38,542 nucleotides of DNA from Chloroflexota bacterium (GTDB lineage: Bacteria > Chloroflexota > UBA11872 > VXOZ01): assembly GCA_012270555.1 (NCBI GenBank), contig JAAXIC010000046.1, positions 1-38,542 on the forward strand. The letters run 5' to 3'. This document shows positions 1-8,910 of this stretch, in pieces. Under the pieces are notes generated by a model that was not told the origin of the DNA, searched no databases, and was given only the letters and a program-made list of their open reading frames with translations. The stretch's first letter is position 1, and every line of letters starts with the position of its first letter. Both the position numbers and the translations under genes were made by a program.

Positions 1-746
<746 letters not shown>

Positions 747-908
747 CGTATCCTTACCTCAAACTTACAACTGACTACTGTTCCGGAGTTTCTGTGTCGC
801 AAGAGCTCGGGTCCGATCCCTTCGCTGCGCGACGAATTCAGTACAGCGGCTGGCGCTCGCGGATTCGCCTTTGTGACCAGCCATCCGCTGGCTATGCCCT
901 GCCGCCGG

Positions 909-981
909 AGCCCACAACCGGGATTGAACCGGTGACCTCGATCTTACCAAGATCGCGCTCTACCGACTGAGCTATGTGGGC
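909..981 (-). tRNA. tRNA-Thr (anticodon GGT)
   Basis: On the minus strand this reads as a full cloverleaf. The acceptor stem is GCCCACA/TGTGGGC, the D-arm contains AGCTCAGTCGGTAGAGC, and the anticodon stem CGATC/GATCG encloses the loop TTGGTAA with anticodon GGT, which decodes ACC. The T-arm is CCGGTTCAATCCCGG. The discriminator base is T and CCA is not encoded (TCCG follows), so CCA would be added enzymatically. It lies directly upstream of tuf on the same strand and may be co-transcribed with it. Confidence 0.96.
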
Positions 982-1122
982 ACGTGTCTATTAGCCGACC
1001 TTGGATTCTTGCCTACTGTCCTCAACACTTGAAACTCTGCGGTAGTGTGCAGCGTGACCTCCATGGGACCGCTTATCGCTCTATCCGCTGTGTCTCGCAA
1101 TTGAGGACTTGAAGAAAGAGAA

Positions 1123-1146
1123 GGCACGGAAACAGTCACCCGTGCC
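1123..1146 (-). terminator. Possible intrinsic terminator or attenuator hairpin
   Basis: A perfect 7-bp stem GGCACGG/CCGTGCC with a 10-base loop is followed, on the minus strand, by the pyrimidine-rich tract TTCTCTTTCTTC. It could end transcripts arriving from the solute-binding protein gene or act in the leader of the tRNA-Thr/tuf unit. The tract is not a pure T-run, so this is tentative. Confidence 0.35.
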
Positions 1147-1520
1147 GTTTACCGCGACCACTACCTATGTAGTTCCCATCCGTTTGGATGGTACTTTGCT
1201 ACGAATCCCACACCTCTCTAAGCCTCGTACACTTTGCTGAGGCAAAATCAATGATAACAGAACTCTGCCTGCCTGTCACGCATTGCAGGGCGAAGAACGA
1301 CGCGATCTTGGCGAGCCGGACTGATGCGGCGCGGCCCGCCGTTACCATTAGAGCAGCACGCTGGAATCCGTCACTCCCGCGAAAGCTCGCCCCCGCAGGG
1401 GGCGCGGAGTCCATCTTCCCTCGTCCGCTAGGCGAGATCAAGATAGGCCGGAGCGAATACATCGCTCTTCGTCGCAATCAACCCTGACGCGCCACGCGCC
1501 TGTGAGAGGCAACAAACAAC

Positions 1521-1562
1521 GAACTCTCCTCACGCCATGGGATCGCAGCGCGAGGAGAGTTC
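1521..1562 (-). terminator. Hairpin downstream of the solute-binding protein gene, probable terminator
   Basis: Perfect 11-bp arms GAACTCTCCTC and GAGGAGAGTTC are extended inward by CGC/GCG across one A/C mismatch, with a 12-base loop. The hairpin starts 36 bases after the stop codon of the minus-strand gene ending at 1599. On that strand it is followed by GTTGTTTGTTG, a T-rich tail. Position and shape fit a rho-independent terminator. Confidence 0.5.
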
Positions 1563-1598
1563 TTGCGTATAGCCAAGCGAATTATCTAGAGTGGAATG

Positions 1599-2957
1599 CT
1601 ACCCCAATTCGCCGTCCACGATGGTGTCCATGGCGGTCGTCGCCTCCTCCACACTCATCTCGCCGGTCCAGATCTTGCCGAGATGCGTGCCGTACGCCGC
1701 GCCATAGATGGCAATCATGTTCGGGTTCTTGGGCAAGGCGCGCAGGTACGTGAGGAAGTTGAGCACGTTGTCAATGCCGTCAGGCTGCCCGTCGGCGTTG
1801 CGGTACTCGTTCTGCGCGACCGGCGTGTAGACCGGCACCGAAAGCGATACGCTGAGCATGGCGAGCGCCCCCGGACGACCCGTGACGTGCTTGAGCAGTC
1901 CCCAGGCAGCGTCCCTTGTGCTGCTTTCGCTATACATCGCTTGGGCATAACTACCGGCAAAGGTCGTCCTGCCGGTCGGCCCTGCCGGTATGCCGATCAC
2001 GTCCCACGCAAACGATACGCGGTCGCCGCGATAGCGGGACATGGCCGCGCCGGTGGTGACGATGAGCGGCGCTACCCCACCGCTGAAGAGATCGCCTTCC
2101 ACCTCACCGGGTTTCGGGGTTACCTGATGCTTGTGATAGAGGTCGGCGCGCCATTGCAGTCCTGCCCGCGTCTCGATGGACGACATGGTGGACTTGGTCG
2201 GGTTTTCTTCGTCGTCGTAGGTGCTGCCGCCCGCCATCCAGATCCACGGCGTATTGGGATTGAAGCCCCGTGGCACCGTGGCAACGCCGAATTGCTTCTG
2301 CGCGCCCGCGCCCGTCGTCAGCTTGCGTGCGAGCGCGAGAAAGTCGTCCCACGTCCACGAATCCACCGGTAATTCCTCACCAAGCGTGTTCATCAAGTCT
2401 TTGTTGTAGACGACGATGAGACTATTGACGTAGTGGGGTATGGCGACCAGGTTGCCCTGCAGGCGGTGCGCGTTGATCGCCAGATCGGCGTACTCTGTCA
2501 AGTCCACCTGGTCGCGGGCGATGAGACTATCGAGTTCCGCTGCTAGTCCGGCCGTGCCGATGTTCGCCAGCCAGATGGGGCTGCAGTTGAAGATGCCGAT
2601 GTCGCGCTCGCCGGCCGCCAAGCCGGTGCGCACCTTCTCGATGCAGGCCTGCTGGTTGCCGGGCACGATGACGTATTCGGCTTGGAGCGTAGCGTCCAGT
2701 TCGTTGAAGCTATCGACGAGCCCCTGCTGCACCGGGTCGAAGCTGCCGCCGCCATAGGATGCGGTGAACCACTTGGCCACCTGGACTTCAGGCTCTTGCG
2801 GTTCCTCCGCGGTAGGCGCGGCCTCTTCTTCCATCTCCTCTTCTTCAGCGGCGGGGGCTGTGACGGTGCCACAGGCTGCCAGAGGCAGCAAGGCAGCGGC
2901 GCCAGCCAGACCCGCGAGAATGCGCCGCCGGCTCAGGTTAACTTCTGTTGCTTTCAT
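1599..2957 (-). CDS. Tat-exported lipoprotein, ABC transporter solute-binding protein (sugar type)
   Basis: Extracytoplasmic binding protein of the family-1 sugar type, 452 aa. The N-terminus has a Tat motif SRRRIL (residues 9-14), a hydrophobic stretch and a lipobox LAAC with Cys29, followed by a Glu-rich linker. That fits export by the Tat system and lipid anchoring at the outer face of the membrane. The mature part has the usual binding-protein look (GLAAGERDIGIFNCSPIW; VPHY- and YNKDLMN-like segments). I chose ATG at 2955-2957: AAGGGG lies about 8 bases before it and only 2 bases before the alternative ATG at 2961-2963. No permease or ATPase gene is adjacent, so substrate and partner are unknown. 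Related in type, though not a close copy, to the gene at 6286-7659. Confidence 0.88.
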   Translation of the reverse strand: MKATEVNLSRRRILAGLAGAAALLPLAACGTVTAPAAEEEEMEEEAAPTAEEPQEPEVQVAKWFTASYGGGSFDPVQQGLVDSFNELDATLQAEYVIVPGNQQACIEKVRTGLAAGERDIGIFNCSPIWLANIGTAGLAAELDSLIARDQVDLTEYADLAINAHRLQGNLVAIPHYVNSLIVVYNKDLMNTLGEELPVDSWTWDDFLALARKLTTGAGAQKQFGVATVPRGFNPNTPWIWMAGGSTYDDEENPTKSTMSSIETRAGLQWRADLYHKHQVTPKPGEVEGDLFSGGVAPLIVTTGAAMSRYRGDRVSFAWDVIGIPAGPTGRTTFAGSYAQAMYSESSTRDAAWGLLKHVTGRPGALAMLSVSLSVPVYTPVAQNEYRNADGQPDGIDNVLNFLTYLRALPKNPNMIAIYGAAYGTHLGKIWTGEMSVEEATTAMDTIVDGELG

Positions 2958-3486
2958 GTGCATATCCCCTTCTGCGCTGCAGTAGCCCTCAAGAAAACGC
3001 CTGTGCTAGGAGCACTCGCATGGGCTGCGAGAGTGGGCAACCAGTTCAATGCGGCGAAACGCAGTCAAGATAGAATTGCAGGATTGGGGAACTTGTGGAA
3101 AGAGCGGGGCCGCTCGCGCTCTCCTACCCACCCATGCCGGACATGCGACGGTGCGTAGAGCGTAAGTTGTCGTGTACGCCTCCTTTCTGCAAGCATTCGG
3201 CATGGAACCGTTGTACTCACTAACACTGAGAGGCAATACTTTCGACTGTAGTCTACCGTGCACGTAAGGTTTTGTCTAGCCTTCTGCCGTTGATTCGGTA
3301 AGGAATCGCCTCCGGGTCGTAGGGCTCTTTGCGCTGTCTTGGGCTGAGTTCCCTGCGGACCGCAATGCTATCATGGCACCAAGCATGCTATGGACGGCGG
3401 GTGCGGTGTAGCCACTCTGACGGCGGTGTGTGTAGGACGCGGGGCAAGCTACGGCAAAGGACCTCGCGCATGAAGGGTACGGTAGT
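2958..3486. other. Non-coding gap between divergent genes
   Basis: 529 bases between the minus-strand solute-binding protein gene and the plus-strand DUF1643 gene. Promoters for both should be here, but no good -35/-10 pair stands out. The minus-strand frame at 3006-3263 has no family resemblance and odd composition, and I do not consider it a gene. An isolated AAAGGAGG on the minus strand near 3180-3190 has no start codon at a usable distance. Confidence 0.5.
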
Positions 3487-3984
3487 GTGAGCGGCATAGC
3501 GACGGGTGAGCATATGCAGAGCGGGGCCAGATTCTCTCCGTGCGGACAGTACCGCTATGCGCTCTGGCGGACGTGGAACGCTGCCTTGCCGCCGGTCATG
3601 TTCATCATGCTCAACCCCTCGACGGCGGACGCCACGCACAACGATCCCACCATCCGGCGCTGCATCGGCTTTGCCCGCGCTTGGGGATACGGCGGCGTGC
3701 GCGTGGGCAACCTGTTCGCCTGGCGTACGCCCTACCCGCGTGCATTGCGGGCGGCAGCCGAGCCCATCGGCATGGATAACGACCGCACGCTCTTGAAACT
3801 GGCCGAGGGCGCGGCGCTCGTGGTGGCGGCGTGGGGTGTGCATGGCGCGTGGCGGGACCGCGCGCAGGCGTTTCGCCAAGCTTTCTCCCACCCTCTGTAC
3901 GCTCTTGGCATTACAAAAGCAGGCGAACCGGCGCATCCGCTCCGCCTGCGGCGCACGTGCAGGCCATTTCCACTCGAGGGTTGA
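3487..3984 (+). CDS. DUF1643 domain protein
   Basis: A 165-aa protein of the DUF1643 family, a cytoplasmic family of unknown biochemical role. The diagnostic block is visible: MFIMLNPSTADATHNDPTIR, then GFARAWGYGGVRVGNLFAWR, and later AAWGVHG. Two starts are possible. GTG at 3487 has AAGGG about 9 bases upstream. ATG at 3514 has GGGTGAG about 5 bases upstream and would remove nine residues ahead of the conserved region. I keep the longer form without strong preference. It stands alone, divergent from the solute-binding protein gene and well upstream of murE. Confidence 0.82.
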   Translation: MSGIATGEHMQSGARFSPCGQYRYALWRTWNAALPPVMFIMLNPSTADATHNDPTIRRCIGFARAWGYGGVRVGNLFAWRTPYPRALRAAAEPIGMDNDRTLLKLAEGAALVVAAWGVHGAWRDRAQAFRQAFSHPLYALGITKAGEPAHPLRLRRTCRPFPLEG

Positions 3985-4168
3985 ATGTTATTGGGTTCAA
4001 TCTTCGCAGTGCACTACTCGTCGGCTCACCCTTCACTTTTCCCTAGCACGGGGCCGAGCAGCGCAGTGCAAAACTAATGCCCTGCTCGGCTACAATTACA
4101 CGATAGAGAGGACAATTTCATAGGTGAGAGGTGAAGAGTGATCCAAGAGTAACGAGCAGGACCAGGCC

Positions 4169-4204
4169 GTTCGTGCTGAGGGCTGCGCGAAGCCCCTGTC
4201 GAAG
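4169..4204. repeat. Dispersed repeat, family C (TTCGTGCTGAGGGC type), copy 1
   Basis: The 36 bases beginning GTTCGTGCTGAGGGCTGCGC and ending CCTGTCGAAG recur without change at 18818-18853, inside a MITE-like element. Shorter relatives lie at 8979-9000 and 18894-18940. The copy sits in the murE leader, 37 bases before the start codon. Confidence 0.75.
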
Positions 4205-4240
4205 CCTGAACGGACTCTCTAGCAGAACGGACAAACGTAG

Positions 4241-5740
4241 GTGCAACTCTCTGATCTTTTCACTGACGTGCAACGAGCGCAGGTGCTCACCGGCGCGCCA
4301 GATGTCCCCATTGCGCAGCTTTGCTACGATTCCCGCGAGGTGCGGGCAGGGGCGCTCTTTATCGCCTTGCAAGGGCTGCACCGCGACGGACACGACTACG
4401 CCGCCGCTGCTGTGGCGAACGGCGCCACCGCTGTGCTGGCCGCAAGACCCCTAGCACTGCCGGAGCATGTCACGCAGGTGCTCGTGCCGGACACGTGGCA
4501 GGCGCTGGGTCAGGTGGCGGCAGCGTTCTACGGCAATCCCTCTCGAAAACTCTGCGTTATCGGCGTCACCGGCACCGACGGCAAGAGCACTACTACGACC
4601 TTGATCGGTCATATCTTACGTGCCTGCGGTCAGCCGACGGGGGTCATCACCACCGTTGCTTTCCACGACAGCCGGCAGGAATTCCCTAACGAGACCCGCC
4701 TGACCACCCAGCACGCATCGGACTTGCAGCAAATGCTGCGCACGATTCGCGACCAAGGCGGCACGCACGCGGTCATCGAAGCCAGTTCACACGGGCTGGC
4801 GCTCCACAAGCTGGACGCAATTGAAATTGATGCCGCCGTGCTGACGAACCTCACCCACGAGCACCTGGATTTTCATAAGACGCTAGAAGCGTACCGCGAG
4901 GCGAAAGGGCGGCTCTTCGAGCGGGTTAAGGCCCGCGCGCAAAAGCCGTTTCCCCAGGTCAGCGTGCTCAACGCTGATGACGAACACTACCCGTACTTTG
5001 CCTCGCTAAAGTCCCCCGGCCTGCGCACGTTTGGCTTTGGGGAACAGGCTGACGTACGCGCCATAGACGTTACCCTCGGCGCGGACCGCACGGAATTCAC
5101 GGTGGTCGCGCCGGAAGGTCAAACGCAGATCCATTCCCCGCTGGTTTGCCGGTTCAACGTGGCGAACACCCTGGCGGCGCTGGCCGTCGTCACCGGGCTC
5201 GGCGTGCCGCTCGACGCGGCTGCAGCAGCGGTGAGCTCATTCCCTGGCGTGCCCGGCCGCATGCAGGTGATCGCAGCCGGGCAGCCGTTCGCGGTGATCG
5301 TGGATTACGCGCACACGCCCAACAGCCTGCGCCTCGTGCTCGATGCCCTGCGTGGCGTCACACCTGGGCGGCTGGTGGCCGTCTTTGGCAGCGCGGGCGA
5401 GCGCGACGTGGAGAAGCGCGCGCTCATGGGCGCAGTCGCCGCGGAACACGCCGACTACTTTGTGATTACGGGTGAGGACCCCCGCAGCGAAGACCCGGAC
5501 GTAATTTGCCGCCAGATCGAGGAAGGCGCACTCCAAACCGGCTGCGTCTACGGCCGTGACTACAGCATCAGCATCGACCGCACCCAAGCGTTTCGCATCG
5601 CCTTCAAGCAAGCGCGGCCCGGCGATACCGTGCTCCTGGCCGGCAAGGGCCATGAACACTCCATGATCTGGGGTGATGAGTCCCTGCCCTGGGACGAGGC
5701 ACGCATCGCCGCAGAAACGCTGGCGGAGATGTTCGCCTAG
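4241..5740 (+). CDS. murE: UDP-N-acetylmuramoyl-L-alanyl-D-glutamate ligase adding the third peptide residue (MurE)
   Basis: Cytoplasmic peptidoglycan enzyme that uses ATP to add the third amino acid to UDP-MurNAc-L-Ala-D-Glu. The 499 aa match the family length. Visible: the N-terminal UDP-binding domain with YDSREVRAGALFIAL, the P-loop GTDGKSTT (111-118), the TTQHASDL and EASSHGL blocks, the YREAKGRLF segment with the likely carbamylated Lys223, VDYAHTPNSL (355-364), and KGHE near the C-terminus. The DNPR motif that marks meso-diaminopimelate enzymes reads EDPR (413-416). Arg is kept but Asn is lost, so the added residue (meso-Dap, Lys or Orn) cannot be assigned. The start is GTG and has no clear ribosome site. 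It is unusually free-standing, with no murF, mraY, murD or other division genes beside it. Confidence 0.93.
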   Translation: MQLSDLFTDVQRAQVLTGAPDVPIAQLCYDSREVRAGALFIALQGLHRDGHDYAAAAVANGATAVLAARPLALPEHVTQVLVPDTWQALGQVAAAFYGNPSRKLCVIGVTGTDGKSTTTTLIGHILRACGQPTGVITTVAFHDSRQEFPNETRLTTQHASDLQQMLRTIRDQGGTHAVIEASSHGLALHKLDAIEIDAAVLTNLTHEHLDFHKTLEAYREAKGRLFERVKARAQKPFPQVSVLNADDEHYPYFASLKSPGLRTFGFGEQADVRAIDVTLGADRTEFTVVAPEGQTQIHSPLVCRFNVANTLAALAVVTGLGVPLDAAAAAVSSFPGVPGRMQVIAAGQPFAVIVDYAHTPNSLRLVLDALRGVTPGRLVAVFGSAGERDVEKRALMGAVAAEHADYFVITGEDPRSEDPDVICRQIEEGALQTGCVYGRDYSISIDRTQAFRIAFKQARPGDTVLLAGKGHEHSMIWGDESLPWDEARIAAETLAEMFA

Positions 5741-5804
5741 CGCCCGCTTTCGCACTCCCTATTTGGAGACCTTTGCCTAACTGGTCGGAGACGCAAGTAT
5801 GACT

Positions 5805-5838
5805 CCCTCTCCAACTGGGAGAGGGCCGGGGTGAGGGG
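5805..5838. repeat. Family B repeat (CCCTCTCC/GGGAGAGGG type)
   Basis: Inverted arms CCCTCTCC and GGGAGAGGG around a few variable bases, followed by CCGGGGTGAGGGG. The same design recurs at 5927-5963, 7777-7810, 14001-14035, 21342-21374, 24933-24968 and 25064-25096, always between genes and in both orientations. Confidence 0.8.
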
Positions 5839-6097
5839 TATCCTTGCTCTTCCCATTCCCATCTCATCTAAAACCCGTTCGTATCAGTGCCTAATCGCAA
5901 AAAGGTACCTGATCTCGGAGGATTCACCCTCACCCTAACCCTATCCCTCGACGCGAGAGGAGACACTTTCGCTCAGGTAAGGGTCATGTAATGGTCTCCT
6001 ATTGTGAGCACGCGCAGTGCGGGCCTTCCGCTGATAACAGCCGAAACGTGGGAATTGTCTGGCTTCATCCCTGCTGTTTCAATGTGCGGCAGTTTAC

Positions 6098-6127
6098 TTG
6101 AGAATGCTATTGCCAAGATTCCATAAT
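6098..6127 (+). promoter_or_regulatory. Sigma-70-like promoter for the solute-binding protein gene at 6286
   Basis: TTGAGA (6098-6103) and CATAAT (6122-6127) are separated by 18 bases. Each matches the consensus at five of six positions. The start codon is about 160 bases downstream, which would leave a leader of roughly 150 bases. Confidence 0.5.
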
Positions 6128-6285
6128 TCGAGTAGCATAGGCGGCAAGAGAGTGCTTAAGGTAGGAAAGGGGGAGTGTATCCGTGTAGGTGGCCGCCTCA
6201 GGTCATTTCTACCGAGCTTGATCGACGTAGAGGCTTTTCATTTGGGCGGAGTAGCGCAACGCTACGCCGCGAAGGAGAAGGGATC

Positions 6286-7659
6286 ATGCGTTCCGAGATC
6301 AGCAGACGGAGATTTCTGGCGGGTTCGGCAACCGCTTTCGGCGCGATTGCCCTGGCCGCGTGCGGTCAGGTACAGACGACGGGCGAGATGATGGAGGAGC
6401 AGGCAGCCGAGCCGGAGGCGGAAAAAGAAGCCGTCGAGGAGCCTGTAGCCGAGCAAGTGACGATCCAGTTCATGTGGCCGCCCTATTCGCCGGCCAAGGA
6501 GCGCTGGTACGAGCGCTTGGTGACCGCCTACGAGGAAAAGAATCCCAACGTAACGATCTCCACGATTCTCGATACGGCGCTCAACGACCGCATCGGCACA
6601 AATGCCGCCGCCGGTGGCGGCTTGCTTGACGTGACCTGGCATGGCTGGGGTTGGGCACGGTGGGGTGAAGAAGGTGTCTTCCTGCCGCTGGAGCCGTACG
6701 TCAAGGCGTCCGGCCTGAACCTGGATGATTATTACAAGGCCGCCATCGACGGGGTCACCTGGAAAGGCACGCTGCATGCGCTGCCGCTGGGCATTCTGAC
6801 GCCGGTGATGGCGCTCAACCTCGATATGTTCGCGACGGCGGGCATCGAGGTGCCGTCCGATGACTGGACCTTCGGGGACATGATCGATATTGGCGCCAAG
6901 CTCACTGATGCCGCCAACGGCAAGTGGGGCGTGTCGACGCGGTTCTGGTATTGGTCCACCTGGTACGTCTCCTATGGCCGCGATCAGGGCTCCATCAACA
7001 ATGAATGGCAGACAATGAGCTGGGACGCGCCGGTGCGCACCGAGCTGATTAGGACGCGGGGAGACCTGTTCCACAAGCACCAAGTCGAAGCCTACGGCGA
7101 CGATGCCGCGGAAGAGACAATCTTCGATCACTTCAAGAACCAGAAGGTCGCCATCTACTCGGGCTACAACTGGCTCGTGCCCAGCTTCCGTACGGACGCG
7201 CAGTTCAATTGGACGTTGCATCCCATCCCGTTCATCGACTTCGAGGGCGAGCCGACGCGCAACGGTGCGCTCTACACCGAGGAGATCGCCCTTGTGGAAG
7301 GCAGCAAGGTGCTCGACCACGGGTGGGACTTCACCGCGTGGATCTGCGGGCCGGAGCAACTGGATACGGCCGCCCGTAACGGCGATACGACGCCGACGAT
7401 TAAGGCGATCGCCGAAAGCGACGCGTTCATCAATCTGGACCTGCCGCCCGGAGAGAGAATCATCGAGTATCTGCGCGCGATGGAAACCGCCATTCCATTC
7501 TTGCTCCATCCAATTGGCGGCGATCTCGCAGGACCCCTGTGGAAGAACGCCGGTCAGGCGACGCAAGCGAATCCGACTCTGACGCCGGAGGAAGCTACGC
7601 GCACGGCCCAGGGCGAGGCTCAAGCCATCTTGGACGAGTACAACGCGAGCAGGCAATAG
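6286..7659 (+). CDS. Tat-exported lipoprotein, ABC transporter solute-binding protein (sugar type)
   Basis: 457-aa extracytoplasmic solute-binding protein. A Tat motif SRRRFL (residues 6-11), a hydrophobic stretch and a lipobox LAAC with Cys26 are followed by an acidic linker rich in Glu, then a binding domain starting VTIQFMWPPYSPAKERWYERL. The downstream WYERLVTAYEEKNPNVTIS stretch is typical of family-1 sugar binders. The ATG at 6286 is preceded by a strong AAGGAGAAGGG. An upstream in-frame GTG at 6175 would bury the Tat signal behind 37 residues and is rejected. No permease or ATPase gene lies next to it. A perfect 30-bp palindrome follows the stop codon. The substrate is unknown. Confidence 0.9.
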   Translation: MRSEISRRRFLAGSATAFGAIALAACGQVQTTGEMMEEQAAEPEAEKEAVEEPVAEQVTIQFMWPPYSPAKERWYERLVTAYEEKNPNVTISTILDTALNDRIGTNAAAGGGLLDVTWHGWGWARWGEEGVFLPLEPYVKASGLNLDDYYKAAIDGVTWKGTLHALPLGILTPVMALNLDMFATAGIEVPSDDWTFGDMIDIGAKLTDAANGKWGVSTRFWYWSTWYVSYGRDQGSINNEWQTMSWDAPVRTELIRTRGDLFHKHQVEAYGDDAAEETIFDHFKNQKVAIYSGYNWLVPSFRTDAQFNWTLHPIPFIDFEGEPTRNGALYTEEIALVEGSKVLDHGWDFTAWICGPEQLDTAARNGDTTPTIKAIAESDAFINLDLPPGERIIEYLRAMETAIPFLLHPIGGDLAGPLWKNAGQATQANPTLTPEEATRTAQGEAQAILDEYNASRQ

Positions 7660-7673
7660 GTAAGCCATTGCTA

Positions 7674-7703
7674 CGTAGGGGCACGATATATCGTGCCCCT
7701 ACG
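7674..7703 (+). terminator. Perfect 30-bp palindrome, probable terminator and dispersed repeat
   Basis: Two 15-base arms (CGTAGGGGCACGATA and its exact complement) meet without a loop, 15 bases after the stop codon of the binding-protein gene, and are followed by CGCGTTTTGCGG. An 18-bp core, GGCACGATATATCGTGCC, recurs at 30222-30239, so the element is a mobile or repeated palindrome as well as a possible terminator. Confidence 0.6.
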
Positions 7704-7776
7704 CGCGTTTTGCGGTAAGTTGGTGCTTGGCAATGCAGTTGGAGGGTCCTGTCAGGCAGTGAGACCCCTATCTTGT

Positions 7777-7810
7777 CCCCTCTCCCTCTGGGAGAGGGTT
7801 AGGGTGAGGG
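7777..7810. repeat. Family B repeat, full-length copy
   Basis: CCCCTCTCCCTCTGGGAGAG, then GGTTAGGGTGAGGG. One of the best-preserved copies. It lies 38 bases before the hydrolase gene at 7849. Confidence 0.8.
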
Positions 7811-7848
7811 TAAAAGACATGGCCATAGCAATCTGAAAGGCTCGTGGT

Positions 7849-8910
7849 ATGGGCGCACGTGGCGTATCTCCTGACGATGCGGAAGCCATTCGCCAAGAGC
7901 AAGTAGCGGAGATCGACGACTATTACTCCGCGCTGGTGTATGCGGCGGCGGAGACGCGCGAGCGCGCGTGGCAGCGGGATTTCAGTTCGCCGGACGCATA
8001 CCGCCGGTCGGTGGCAGCAAACCGTGAACGGTTTTGGCAACTCATGGGCGGCGTGCCGCGCGGTGCCGTGCCGCTGGAGCCGCGTCAGCAGGATCTGCCG
8101 GAGCGTCCTGGCATTGCGGCAAGGCGCGTCTGGATTCCGGTGGATGAAGGCGTCCACGTGTACGGTGTGCTGCTCGTGCCCACTGCCCCCCCAGGCCCGA
8201 AACCGGCCGTGATCGCGCAGCACGGCTTCTCCGGTTCGCCCGAAGCCACCTGCGGCTACTACGAGTTGGAAGAGACCGCCTACCTGCGCGACTTTGGCTT
8301 GCGTTTAGCGCAAAAAGGGTACGTAGTCTTTGCCCCGCTGGTGATGAACAACACGCCCGACCGCTCGCGTCCCAACCGCAAGGCCACACTTATCGCGCGC
8401 CAACTCATGGGCTTGGAAGTGGGCAAGATGATGCGCGTGGTGGACTATCTCCAGACCTTGCCGGAGGTGGATAACGACCGCATCGGCTACATGGGCATTT
8501 CCCAGGGCGGCATGATGGCGCTGTGGGCGGCGGCGGCTGACGAACGCATCGCCGCTTGCGTCTGCTCGGGCTACTTCACCAACCGCACACCCAAGATGAT
8601 CGATCTCTCGCCACACTACACGTCCTTCATCCAGACCGGCGATGACGATAAGTTCTTCTGGGGCCAGTTGAACGAATTCTCAGACTCTGACATCGCCGCG
8701 CTCATCTGTCCGCGCCCCTTCTTCGTGGAAGCCGGCACGGAAGACCGTGTCTTCTGGCTGGAGCACGTGAGGGAGGAATTCGCGCAACTCGAGTCAATTT
8801 ACACGCGGCTTGGCTTACCGGAGCGCGCTGAGCTCGGCATCTTTGAGGGGCCGCATGTGATCCACGGCGTAGAGTCGTTTGCCTTCCTTGACCGTTGGCT
8901 GCAGGTCTAG
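7849..8910 (+). CDS. Alpha/beta hydrolase (acetyl-xylan-esterase / dienelactone-hydrolase-like)
   Basis: 353-aa serine hydrolase. An N-terminal helical region of about 90 residues precedes an alpha/beta-hydrolase core: VWIPVDEGVHVYGVLLVP, the oxyanion-side QHGFSG (124-129), the nucleophile elbow GISQGG with Ser218, a likely acid residue in EAGTEDRVFW, and a likely catalytic His in GPHVIHG near the C-terminus. No signal peptide is visible, so it is probably cytoplasmic. The GAAAGG about 9 bases upstream supports the ATG. It likely hydrolyses an ester of a sugar or xenobiotic, but the substrate cannot be read from sequence. It is monocistronic. Confidence 0.85.
   Translation: MGARGVSPDDAEAIRQEQVAEIDDYYSALVYAAAETRERAWQRDFSSPDAYRRSVAANRERFWQLMGGVPRGAVPLEPRQQDLPERPGIAARRVWIPVDEGVHVYGVLLVPTAPPGPKPAVIAQHGFSGSPEATCGYYELEETAYLRDFGLRLAQKGYVVFAPLVMNNTPDRSRPNRKATLIARQLMGLEVGKMMRVVDYLQTLPEVDNDRIGYMGISQGGMMALWAAAADERIAACVCSGYFTNRTPKMIDLSPHYTSFIQTGDDDKFFWGQLNEFSDSDIAALICPRPFFVEAGTEDRVFWLEHVREEFAQLESIYTRLGLPERAELGIFEGPHVIHGVESFAFLDRWLQV

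Larger units (their letters stand above)
982..1598. other. Non-coding gap between tRNA-Thr and the first solute-binding protein gene
   Basis: No supported gene. Open frames on both strands here (around 1188-1487) have no family resemblance, no convincing ribosome site, and run through a dispersed repeat. The gap holds a hairpin at 1123-1146, a degenerate copy of the GC-rich palindromic repeat family near 1368-1425 (TCACTCCCGCGAAAGC followed by GGAGTCCATCTT), and a strong hairpin at 1521-1562. The promoter of the tRNA/tuf unit must lie in this gap, but I could not pick a convincing -35/-10 pair. Confidence 0.6.
5741..6285. other. Repeat-rich gap and leader upstream of the second solute-binding protein gene
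   Basis: No gene. It holds a GGAGACCTTTGC repeat (5765-5781), two copies of the GGGAGAGGG-type repeat (5805-5838 and, in the opposite orientation and degenerate, 5927-5963), a promoter-like pair (6098-6127) and a small hairpin GTAGCG/CGCTAC (6251-6265) just before the ribosome site of the gene at 6286. The frame open from 6175 is the untranslated leader of that gene, not an N-terminal extension. Confidence 0.6.

Noticed and set aside
1188-1487. Open frames on both strands between tRNA-Thr and the solute-binding protein gene
   Set aside because: No family resemblance, no good ribosome site, and the frames run through a dispersed GC-rich repeat.
5805-5838. CRISPR array from the regularly recurring repeats
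   Set aside because: Copies are kilobases apart and lack uniform spacers. There are no cas genes in the window.
6175-6285. Upstream GTG extension of the second solute-binding protein
   Set aside because: It would hide the Tat signal peptide. The AAGGAG site fits the ATG at 6286.
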